From Clostridia bacterium (lineage in GTDB: Bacteria > Bacillota_A > Clostridia > Christensenellales > Aristaeellaceae), in contig JAFUDW010000055.1 of NCBI GenBank assembly GCA_017464225.1, forward strand, positions 1 through 10,488: a stretch of 10,488 nt of DNA. The letters are read 5' to 3'. The translations under genes were made by a program, and so were the position numbers. Each line of letters opens with the position of its first letter. The stretch's first letter is position 1. Below, in pieces: positions 1 to 10,012 of the stretch. Under the pieces are notes generated by a model. It was not told the origin of the DNA. It was given only the letters and a program-made list of their open reading frames with translations, and did no database searches.

Positions 1-70
1 CGGCACCAAACATCTGACGGAACGCAAGACGGCCGATGCGGCCAAAACCGTTGATAGCAACTTTCACCAT
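1..70 (-). CDS. gap: Glyceraldehyde-3-phosphate dehydrogenase, N-terminal fragment (cut by window edge)
   Basis: The 23 visible codons read MVKVAINGFGRIGRLAFRQM and continue FGA. This is the start of the NAD-binding Rossmann fold of GAPDH, with the dinucleotide-binding motif INGFGRIGR at residues 6-14. The enzyme converts glyceraldehyde-3-phosphate, NAD and phosphate to 1,3-bisphosphoglycerate in cytosolic glycolysis. The start is firm: AAGGAGG lies 8 bases upstream of the ATG, and the gene has its own well-spaced promoter (135-163). The rest of the gene, including the catalytic cysteine, lies outside the window. The paralogue type (glycolytic or gluconeogenic) cannot be told from this piece. 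Confidence 0.93.
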   Translation of the reverse strand, partial: MVKVAINGFGRIGRLAFRQMFGA

Positions 71-102
71 GGGAAAGACCTCCTTATATTATACAGGTAC
101 TT

Positions 103-127
103 GTGTGCGGAGCCATGCGCTCCACAC
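103..127 (-). promoter_or_regulatory. Stem-loop at the predicted 5' end of the gap mRNA
   Basis: On the minus strand, bases 119-127 and 103-113 can pair as two helices: GTGT with ACAC, then GGAGC with GCTCC. They are separated by a 2-base bulge (107-108) and closed by a 5-base loop (114-118). The promoter at 135-163 predicts transcription starting near 128, so this hairpin would sit right at the 5' end of the roughly 58-base leader. By general knowledge, 5'-terminal hairpins can shield mRNA from 5'-end-dependent decay; that role here is inference. It could also be chance pairing. Confidence 0.35.
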
Positions 128-134
128 CATCTTT

Positions 135-163
135 ATTATACCTAACAATTGACAGTTTGGCAA
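135..163 (-). promoter_or_regulatory. SigA-type promoter of gap
   Basis: On the minus strand there is a perfect -10 box TATAAT (135-140) and a -35 box TTGCCA (158-163) separated by exactly 17 bases. The stretch upstream of the -35 (164-204) is AT-rich and could act as an UP element. Transcription would start near 128, about 58 bases before the gap ATG. The remaining gap between gap and the fusion gene (to 250) shows no further gene and no convincing terminator for the fusion gene. Confidence 0.75.
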
Positions 164-250
164 TATCTATCACAAATTATTCTGCACTTAAAATACTGAT
201 TTCTTTCGCGCCGCGCGCCTTTTTTGCCCATGTGCGGGATGTTTTATTCA

Positions 251-1624
251 TCACGGGCTTTGCTCCCAGCCGGGCCGGAGGATATGATCCATTTCGCCGG
301 GCAGAGGCGGTTCAAACTGCGCCCGGCATTTTTCCATTAAGCCTTCGTCCACATAAAAATCCCCGGGGCCGGGCGCGGCGTTGCGCTTTTCAGCGTGGGC
401 GCGGAGCGTTTCCTCCGGCATGTCCATGTAATACCAGCGGCAGCGCAGATGAGCCTCCCCGATCCGGGCGGTGATAGCTTCCCGATCCTTCCGGTGCCAG
501 AAGCCCCAGTCCAGGATCACGTCGCCGCCGCAGGCCGCGATCTCCAGCGCTTTTTTGACCATGAACTCGTGCACGATGGGGTATACACGGTCGTGGTCGC
601 CGATGGGCTGGGTCAGATCGTCGCTGGAGAGGATCACGGCGCGTTTTTCCTGCGCCAGACGCTTGGCAAAGGTGCTTTTGCCGCTGCATATTCTTCCGCA
701 GATCAGATGGATCACGCCGCCCTTGGCCGGAGCCGGGCCCAGGCCCCTGTTTTCAATCTCGGCCAGCAGCTTGGGCTGAATATCGGGATATGTCCAGGCG
801 GCGGGCAGGCTGTCGGTGACGGTGATCTTTTCGATCTCGCTGTGCAGCTCGCCTTCAAAGGCGCGGATATCGGCGGCGTACAGCATACCCAGCGTGGCCG
901 TGCCCTCCCGCTCCACGGCGTAGGCGCAGACCGGCCGCAGGTCATAGTCCAGGGCGCCGGTCTCCTCGTACAGCTCCCGGCGGGCGGTATCGTCAATGGC
1001 TTCGCCCATCTCCCGATGGCCGCCGGGAAGCTCCCAGGTATCGCGGTCCTGATGCTTGCAGAACACCCATTGATCCCGGCGCCGAGCGGCGATCACGGCG
1101 AATTTCAGATCGCCGTCCCGCCAGGTTTCGGGGAAGGATACCCGCGTTTCCCGCAGGGGAAGCTCCATGAACCGGCGGTAGCATTGGAAGCCTGCCGCCT
1201 CATAAAAGGCAATGGCGTTTTGATTGAAGGCCCATACGTCCAGCTCGATCTTTGAAAAGCCCCGGGCCTGGGCGTCGGCCTCCATGTATTTCATCAGCGC
1301 CGAGGCTACGCCCTTGCGCTGCCAGGCGGGATCGACGCCGAACTCGGCCACGTGATAGAAGCTCCGGACCAGGATATAGGGCGATTGCGGGCGCACGATA
1401 AAGTCCGCCATGGCGAAGCCCGCGATCTGGCCCTCGGCCTCGGCGACGAGCGTTTCATGGACGTTGGAATTCAGATAGGCAAGCAGGTGACGCTGCAATG
1501 CCGGGCCGAAGCCGGGCTTGAATATATCCGGCCTGCCCTGCACGTGCAATTGGTTTACCTGGGCGCGCAGCCTGTTGACCGCGTCAAAATCGGCCTCAGT
1601 CGCCGGGCGTATCCTGATCTCCAT
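251..1624 (-). CDS. Three-domain fusion: GNAT acetyltransferase, Nudix hydrolase, P-loop kinase-like ATPase
   Basis: This 457-residue protein has three modules. Residues 1-155 are a GNAT N-acetyltransferase: the acetyl-CoA loop QRKGVA is at 102-107 within EFGVDPAWQRKGVASAL, and NQNAIAFYEAAGF is at 134-146. Residues 171-293 are a Nudix hydrolase with a complete Nudix box (G202, E208, R216, E217, E220, E221, G223), preceded by TWELPGG and followed by TYPDIQPKLL. Residues 303-450 are a P-loop module: Walker A GRICSGKST at 310-318, DVILDWGFWHRKDR at 368-381, and a C-terminal FYVDEGL...FEPPLPGE segment, resembling the small AAA_33-type (kinase or zeta-toxin-like) ATP-binding proteins. All key residues are intact, so each module could be active; substrates are unknown. 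Nudix enzymes cleave nucleoside diphosphates linked to another group, and P-loop kinases of this type phosphorylate small molecules or nucleotide ends. The start is firm: AAGGAGG at 1631-1637 is 6 bases upstream. It overlaps the preceding gene by 29 bases, suggesting coupled translation. Confidence 0.88.
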   Translation of the reverse strand: MEIRIRPATEADFDAVNRLRAQVNQLHVQGRPDIFKPGFGPALQRHLLAYLNSNVHETLVAEAEGQIAGFAMADFIVRPQSPYILVRSFYHVAEFGVDPAWQRKGVASALMKYMEADAQARGFSKIELDVWAFNQNAIAFYEAAGFQCYRRFMELPLRETRVSFPETWRDGDLKFAVIAARRRDQWVFCKHQDRDTWELPGGHREMGEAIDDTARRELYEETGALDYDLRPVCAYAVEREGTATLGMLYAADIRAFEGELHSEIEKITVTDSLPAAWTYPDIQPKLLAEIENRGLGPAPAKGGVIHLICGRICSGKSTFAKRLAQEKRAVILSSDDLTQPIGDHDRVYPIVHEFMVKKALEIAACGGDVILDWGFWHRKDREAITARIGEAHLRCRWYYMDMPEETLRAHAEKRNAAPGPGDFYVDEGLMEKCRAQFEPPLPGEMDHILRPGWEQSP

Positions 1625-2000
1625 AGAATGCCTCCTTGTATGCGTCGTAATGGGTACGCACGCCCTCGGCTTCGTTATAGCTCAGCAGCCCGTGGAAGGG
1701 CTTGAGCCACTTTGCCGGGCTGTAGCCCTCGGCGCGCAGACGCAGGTATTCATCCACGGTTTCCTGCCGGGCGGCGATCACGATCCAGTGAAAGCGCTCC
1801 TCCGGGGGCAGGTCCTCGTTTTTTTCATGGTAGTGCAAAAGGCTGTGCTTTTCAATACACTGATACGCTTCCTGCCGTATCTGATTAAAAATATCGCCGC
1901 TCATGGGCGGGGACAGCGCCATGCGCTTGCAGCCGCCGGCCACGCATTCGCAGAAGGCGGTGATCATGCCCATGATATAGGATTTCTGGTCGTATTGCAT
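1596..2000 (-). CDS. Small conserved-looking protein of unknown function
   Basis: I do not recognise a named family. The 134-residue protein begins MQYDQKSYIMGMITAFCECV and carries three closely spaced cysteines (about residues 17, 19 and 24: CECVAGGC), then a charged middle with HYHEK and a C-terminal half rich in aromatic residues (FHWIVIAARQETVDEYLRLR, KWLKPFHGLLSYNE). It has no signal peptide or membrane segment and should be cytosolic. The cysteine cluster might bind metal, but only by analogy. Two ATGs stand in tandem (2003 and 2000). GGAGG at 2007-2011 is only 3 bases from the first and 6 from the second, so I chose 2000; using 2003 adds one Met. It starts 16 bases past the methyltransferase-like gene's stop codon, and its last codons overlap the fusion gene, so the three are probably co-transcribed. 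The tight packing and good RBS support a real gene. Confidence 0.72.
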   Translation of the reverse strand: MQYDQKSYIMGMITAFCECVAGGCKRMALSPPMSGDIFNQIRQEAYQCIEKHSLLHYHEKNEDLPPEERFHWIVIAARQETVDEYLRLRAEGYSPAKWLKPFHGLLSYNEAEGVRTHYDAYKEAFYGDQDTPGD

Positions 2001-2006
2001 CATGTT

Positions 2007-2011
2007 CCTCC
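2007..2011 (-). promoter_or_regulatory. Ribosome binding site that decides between tandem ATGs
   Basis: GGAGG on the minus strand lies 3 bases from the ATG at 2003 and 6 bases from the ATG at 2000. The longer spacing matches the other genes here (5-8 bases), which favours the second ATG as the start of the small protein. Confidence 0.6.
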
Positions 2012-2016
2012 GTGAT

Positions 2017-2913
2017 TCAGGGATTTCCCCGGGCGGCGGGATCGGCGGCCAGTCCGCCCAGGAAGATCAGCATATCGGGCTCGATCCAGAAGCGCCATTC
2101 TCCGCCCAGGCCGCGGGCTTGGTCTTTAAGGCGAAGGTACAGCGGCAGGCCGTCGGCCACGCTGTGCCAGAGATCGGCATATACGAAATCGTAGGCGAAG
2201 GTTCCGTTCCCGATGAAATCAAAGGCGTCGCTCTGCACCAGCCTGATCTTTTCCCGATGGGGGAAAAGCGGCAGCAGATGGCTGCGGAACAGGCGGATGA
2301 CGTCGGCCGAGCGCTCGGCCACCGTCACGCTCTCCACCTCGGGCTTATTGGAGATCATATAGGCGTAATAGCCCAGCCCCAGGCCCAGCACGGCCGTCCT
2401 GCCATGGGCGGCGGCGATATCCGCCGCCATGGTTTCGATCTCGTTGGGCGTCACCGTCATCCATTCGCGGCCGTTCTCCAGCAGCGCGGGATAGGAAAAA
2501 GTCGTTTCAAAGTATCCCAGTTGGGGCAGCGTCCGGCCGTCGGACAGCAGCGTTGTGTTCCCGCAGGGGAATATCCGCCAGGGCGCGTAGCTTTGCCGGG
2601 TCAGCGTCCACGCGCCTTGCCGCAGCGCGGCGCCTTGCAGCAGCTGATAATAGGGGTTGCGCATGTAGGCGGCGGGGTCAAGCCGCCGTAGGGCGGGAAA
2701 CAGATAGCGCTGGGCCAGCTCCCGGTGGTCGGGGTCCTCGTCCATCTTGAGCCCGCAGGCCGCCGCGATCAGCATGCAAAAGGCTTGATGCGCGCTCAGC
2801 CCTGTATCCCGGGCAAAGGCGCGCACTTCCTCCGCGCTGAACAGGGGCTGATCGGCTTGCAGCAGCCGGGAGATCAGCCCCATGGCTTCAAGGTTTTGGT
2901 CATTGATCGTCAT
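2017..2913 (-). CDS. Class I SAM-methyltransferase-like protein with helical N-terminal region
   Basis: This is a 298-residue protein. Residues 1-115 look helical and charged and match no domain I can name. Residues 150-285 carry a Rossmann methyltransferase-like pattern: motif I VLGLGLGYYA at 175-184, an acidic residue ending strand 2 (E200 in VTVAERSADV), RLVQSDAFDF with D229, and YDFVYADLWH with D247. In motif I the usual acidic residue before the glycines is glycine, as in spermidine-synthase-like members, so SAM binding is likely but methyl transfer is unproven. The substrate is unknown. AAGGAG at 2919-2924 is 5 bases upstream of the ATG. The gene starts 74 bases beyond the gyrA stop, just past a hairpin, leaving little room for its own promoter. 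It probably leads the three-gene unit that runs to the GNAT-Nudix-kinase fusion. Confidence 0.75.
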   Translation of the reverse strand: MTINDQNLEAMGLISRLLQADQPLFSAEEVRAFARDTGLSAHQAFCMLIAAACGLKMDEDPDHRELAQRYLFPALRRLDPAAYMRNPYYQLLQGAALRQGAWTLTRQSYAPWRIFPCGNTTLLSDGRTLPQLGYFETTFSYPALLENGREWMTVTPNEIETMAADIAAAHGRTAVLGLGLGYYAYMISNKPEVESVTVAERSADVIRLFRSHLLPLFPHREKIRLVQSDAFDFIGNGTFAYDFVYADLWHSVADGLPLYLRLKDQARGLGGEWRFWIEPDMLIFLGGLAADPAARGNP

Positions 2914-2945
2914 GGGGGCTCCTTGGGCGAGTTCGTTGATGGAAA

Positions 2946-2977
2946 TGGCACGGAGAACAGCAACATCCTCCGTGCCA
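2946..2977 (-). terminator. Hairpin after gyrA, possible weak terminator
   Basis: TGGCACGGAG (2946-2955) and CTCCGTGCCA (2968-2977) form a perfect 10-bp stem with a 12-base loop, starting 11 bases beyond the gyrA stop. Read on the minus strand, the bases after the stem are ATTTCCATC, a poor U-tract. It may therefore be a leaky or Rho-assisted terminator, or an mRNA 3'-end stabiliser or processing site, rather than a strong intrinsic terminator. Confidence 0.5.
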
Positions 2978-2987
2978 ATACAGTTAT

Positions 2988-5489
<2,502 letters not shown>

Positions 5490-5525
5490 GGAATCTCCCC
5501 TTTAATCGTCAAATATTTGTGCGTA

Positions 5526-7592
<2,067 letters not shown>

Positions 7593-7635
7593 GCTTTATC
7601 CTTATTAATATAGCTGCGCTGACGCACAGTCCATA

Positions 7636-7655
7636 ATGCAAACAATTGTTCGCAT
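7636..7655 (+). repeat. 20-base inverted repeat, LexA/SOS-box-like operator candidate
   Basis: The sequence ATGCAAACAATTGTTCGCAT pairs at 9 of 10 positions about its centre and contains the perfect palindrome AACAATTGTT (7641-7650). Read on the minus strand its core is CGAACAATTGTTTG, which fits the Bacillus-type SOS box CGAACRNRYGTTYC at 12 of 14 positions by my count. It lies between the two promoters, 17 bases upstream of the rimO -35 and 43 bases upstream of the gyrB -35. That is an unusual place for a simple repressor site, since it covers neither -35 nor -10, so another regulator is possible. Confidence 0.4.
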
Positions 7656-7672
7656 AAATTTTACGGCGATAC

Positions 7673-7701
7673 TTGTATGCAGGCTGAGTTTATGGTATAA
7701 T
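7673..7701 (+). promoter_or_regulatory. SigA-type promoter of the rimO-pgsA-cinA-recA operon
   Basis: The plus strand has -35 TTGTAT (7673-7678), a 17-base spacer, and -10 TATAAT (7696-7701). Transcription would begin near 7708, giving a short leader of about 26 bases before the rimO ATG. No other promoter was noticed upstream of pgsA, cinA or recA within the window. Confidence 0.8.
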
Positions 7702-7733
7702 CATAGCCAAAGTCTTGTGCCGGAGGCGACAGC

Positions 7734-9035
7734 ATGAAGATCGGCGTAGTATCGCTGGGATGCGTTAAAAACCGTGTGGATACCGAGCAGATGCTCTCGC
7801 TGCTGGTGGGGGCCGGGCATACGTTTACGCCTGATCCCAGCGAGGCCGAGGTCATCATCGTCAATACCTGCGGTTTCATTGATCCGGCCAAGGAAGAAAG
7901 CATACAGACCATTCTGGAGATGGCGGGATACAAGGATAAAGGCCGCTGCAGAAAGCTGATCGTCACCGGCTGCCTTGCCCAGCGCTACGGCGACGCCCTG
8001 CTCTCCGATATGCCGGAGATCGACGCGCTGCTGGGCGTGAGCCAATATGATAAGATCGTGGAGGCCGTGGAGGAGACTTCGGAGGGCCGGCGGCCCGATT
8101 ACCGCAGGCGTAATTGGGATATGCTGGAGTGCGGCCGCGTGCTTACCACGCCCGCCTATTCGGCCTATGTGCGCATCGGGGAGGGCTGCGATAACCGCTG
8201 CACCTATTGCGCCATTCCGCTGATCCGGGGCGGCTACCGCAGCCGGAGCGAGCAGGCCATACTGAACGAGGCCGACGCGCTGATTGAAAACGGGGCCAAG
8301 GAGCTGATCCTGATCAGCCAGGATACCACCCGCTACGGCCGGGACACGGGCGGGAGCCTGGCGGAGCTGATCAGGAAAACCGCTGAAAAGCCCGGCGTGG
8401 AGTGGCTGCGGGTATTGTATATGTATCCCGATGAAACGCCGCTCTCGCTGCTGGAGGAGATGGCCAGGCACGACAACGTATGCAAATATCTGGATCTGCC
8501 GCTGCAGCACGCCAGCAATAAGATCCTGAAGGCTATGAACCGCCGCGGGAGCATTGAGGAAGCGGAGCGGCTGCTTGCCGCCGCCCGCGCGATGGGCTTT
8601 ACCCTGCGCACCACCTTTATTGTGGGCTTCCCCGGCGAGACTGAGGAGGATTTTGAGGAGCTGCTCAGCTTTACCCGGCGCATGCGCTTTGACCGCATGG
8701 GAGCCTTTGCCTATTCGGCGGAGGAGGATACTCCCGGCGCGTCCATGCCCGATCAGGTGCCTGAGGAGATCAAGCAGCAGCGGCTGGACCGTTTGATGGC
8801 TGTCCAGGCCGAGGTGAGCCGGGAGCTGAACGAACAGCGGGTGGATACCGTCTGCCGGGTGCTGGTGACGGGCTTTGAGGGCGGCATGTATACCGGCCGC
8901 AGCGCCATGGAAGCGCCGGACAGCGACGGACTTATCTATTTTACCGCTGAGCGCGAGCTGAGCGAAGGCGAATTTGTAAGCGTTAAAATCGTGCGCGCCG
9001 ATACCTATGACCTGTATGGGATCATGGAGGGGTAA
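7734..9035 (+). CDS. rimO: Ribosomal protein S12 (aspartate) methylthiotransferase, radical SAM
   Basis: RimO adds a methylthio group to a conserved aspartate of ribosomal protein S12, using two iron-sulfur clusters and SAM. The 433-residue protein has the full family layout. The N-terminal UPF0004 domain carries the auxiliary-cluster cysteines C10 (SLGCVKNRVDTE), C46 (NTCGF) and C80 (TGC). The radical SAM domain has the CX3CX2C motif at C152, C156 and C159 (EGCDNRCTYCAIPLIRGGYRSR). The C-terminal TRAM domain spans about 369-430. The SLGCxKNxVDtE start and the IPLIRGGYRSR stretch favour RimO over the tRNA-modifying relatives MiaB and MtaB. GGAGG at 7722-7726 lies 7 bases upstream of the ATG. 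It is the first gene of the operon, and its last codons include the pgsA ribosome binding site. Confidence 0.95.
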   Translation: MKIGVVSLGCVKNRVDTEQMLSLLVGAGHTFTPDPSEAEVIIVNTCGFIDPAKEESIQTILEMAGYKDKGRCRKLIVTGCLAQRYGDALLSDMPEIDALLGVSQYDKIVEAVEETSEGRRPDYRRRNWDMLECGRVLTTPAYSAYVRIGEGCDNRCTYCAIPLIRGGYRSRSEQAILNEADALIENGAKELILISQDTTRYGRDTGGSLAELIRKTAEKPGVEWLRVLYMYPDETPLSLLEEMARHDNVCKYLDLPLQHASNKILKAMNRRGSIEEAERLLAAARAMGFTLRTTFIVGFPGETEEDFEELLSFTRRMRFDRMGAFAYSAEEDTPGASMPDQVPEEIKQQRLDRLMAVQAEVSRELNEQRVDTVCRVLVTGFEGGMYTGRSAMEAPDSDGLIYFTAERELSEGEFVSVKIVRADTYDLYGIMEG

Positions 9036-9037
9036 CG

Positions 9038-9559
9038 ATGAATATTCCCAACAGATTGACGATCCTGCGCATCCTGCTGGTGCCGGTCTGCTTGCTGCTT
9101 GCGGGATATGACCAGCGAACAGCGGCGGCCATTGTGTTCGCCCTGGCCTGCGTCACGGATACTCTGGACGGTCATATTGCCCGGAAAAAGAAGCTGATCA
9201 CCAATTTCGGCAAGTTTGCCGATCCCATCGCCGATAAGATCCTGGTGCTGTCCATGATGATCGTGCTCTGCTACAAGCACTTGCTGCCCGTTTGGCTGCC
9301 GGTGATCCTGGTGTTCAGGGAGCTGCTGGTGGACGGGCTGCGCATGGTGGCCGCGGAGCAGGGCCGGGTGGTGGCCGCAGGCTGGAGCGGCAAGATAAAA
9401 ACGGTCTGCCAGATGCTGCTGATTATCTATGCCCTGCTCTTCGGATACGGCGCGGTAACGCTGATTTTCAGCATTGTGGTGGCCGGGCTCACGCTGTACT
9501 CCGGCTGCGAATATTTCTGGAAGCTGCGCGATCTGTTCGCGAAGGATCTGGGGCTATGA
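9038..9559 (+). CDS. pgsA: CDP-diacylglycerol--glycerol-3-phosphate 3-phosphatidyltransferase
   Basis: PgsA makes phosphatidylglycerophosphate from CDP-diacylglycerol and glycerol-3-phosphate in the membrane, the committed step to phosphatidylglycerol. The 173-residue protein shows the complete CDP-alcohol phosphotransferase motif: D41, D44-G45, A48-R49, G58, D62 and D66 (within DTLDGHIAR and GKFADPIAD). About six hydrophobic segments can be seen (roughly 7-23, 27-43, 67-79, 82-94, 121-137, 138-153). The stretch FRELLVDGLRMVAAEQGRVV and GKIKTV (118-123) are typical of bacterial PgsA rather than phosphatidylserine or cardiolipin synthases. It begins 2 bases after the rimO stop with GGAGG inside the rimO end, and its stop overlaps the next start, so translation is likely coupled. 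Confidence 0.93.
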   Translation: MNIPNRLTILRILLVPVCLLLAGYDQRTAAAIVFALACVTDTLDGHIARKKKLITNFGKFADPIADKILVLSMMIVLCYKHLLPVWLPVILVFRELLVDGLRMVAAEQGRVVAAGWSGKIKTVCQMLLIIYALLFGYGAVTLIFSIVVAGLTLYSGCEYFWKLRDLFAKDLGL

Positions 9560-10002
9560 CGGCCCGGGAGATCGTAGCGGCCCTCGCCGCCCGGGGGGAG
9601 ACCCTGGGCTGCGCCGAAAGCTTGACCGGCGGGCTGCTCAGCGACGCCATCGTGCAGGTGCCGGGGGCCAGCCGGGTGTTCATGGGCGGCATCGTTGCCT
9701 ATGACGAGGGCCGCAAGGCGAGCCTGCTGGGCGTGCGCCCTGAAACGCTGCGGCAATACAGCGCCGTGAGCCGCCAGACTGCTTTTGAAATGGCGGAGGG
9801 CGCCAGGCGGCGGCTGGATGTGGATTATGCCCTTGCCACCACCGGCTATGCCGGGCCGGAAGGCGAGGACGTGGGGCTGGTGTATGTGGCGCTGGCCGGC
9901 CCCGGGGGAACTGAAACGCGGGAATGCCGCTTTGCCGGCTCGCGCCCTGAGATCAGGCGGCAGGCCGTACAGGCGGCTTTGGATTTACTGAACATCAAAT
10001 AA
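9556..10002 (+). CDS. Stand-alone CinA C-terminal domain, nicotinamide-nucleotide amidase family
   Basis: Members of this family (CinA C-terminal domain, PncC) deamidate nicotinamide mononucleotide to nicotinic acid mononucleotide in NAD recycling; the full-length CinA is also linked to competence. The 148-residue protein shows AESLTGG at 20-26, [26 protein letters not shown] at 35-60 and [20 protein letters not shown] at 94-113. The N-terminal molybdopterin-binding-like domain of full-length CinA (about 250 residues) is missing, and nothing like it lies upstream, because pgsA ends at the start codon. After AGP the loop is shorter than the usual GGTxxKPVG form. The frame is open further upstream, but that stretch runs out of frame inside pgsA; the ATGA overlap at 9556-9559 fixes the start. 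No strong ribosome binding site is visible, which fits translational coupling. It sits directly before recA, where cinA is usual in Firmicutes. Confidence 0.88.
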   Translation: MTAREIVAALAARGETLGCAESLTGGLLSDAIVQVPGASRVFMGGIVAYDEGRKASLLGVRPETLRQYSAVSRQTAFEMAEGARRRLDVDYALATTGYAGPEGEDVGLVYVALAGPGGTETRECRFAGSRPEIRRQAVQAALDLLNIK

Positions 10003-10012
10003 GGAGATTTTT

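Noticed and set aside
149..177. Plus-strand promoter starting with a perfect TTGACA at 149-154
   Set aside because: No acceptable -10 box 16-18 bases downstream and no plus-strand gene follows.
201..226. Terminator for the fusion gene in the GC-rich block before a T run
   Set aside because: Only a 4-bp CGCG stem can form, and the T run follows it on the plus strand, the wrong direction for the fusion gene.
103..474. Possible plus-strand gene between gap and the fusion gene
   Set aside because: No ribosome binding site, crosses the gap promoter and the end of the fusion gene, and the protein looks like translated non-coding sequence.
251..710. Zeta-type toxin reading of the P-loop domain
   Set aside because: The Walker A fold is related, but no antitoxin partner is adjacent and the domain is fused to GNAT and Nudix modules; a metabolic kinase-like role is more economical.
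395..1255. 286-codon open frame antisense to the fusion gene
   Set aside because: Shadow of the GC-rich coding strand; the opposite strand has three intact domain signatures.
2002..2691. 229-codon open frame antisense to the methyltransferase-like gene
   Set aside because: Shadow frame; the minus-strand gene has an RBS and methyltransferase motifs.
7596..7604. DnaA box near gyrB, hinting at oriC
   Set aside because: TTATCCTTA matches TTATCCACA at only 7 of 9 positions, is alone, and no dnaA, dnaN or recF is nearby.
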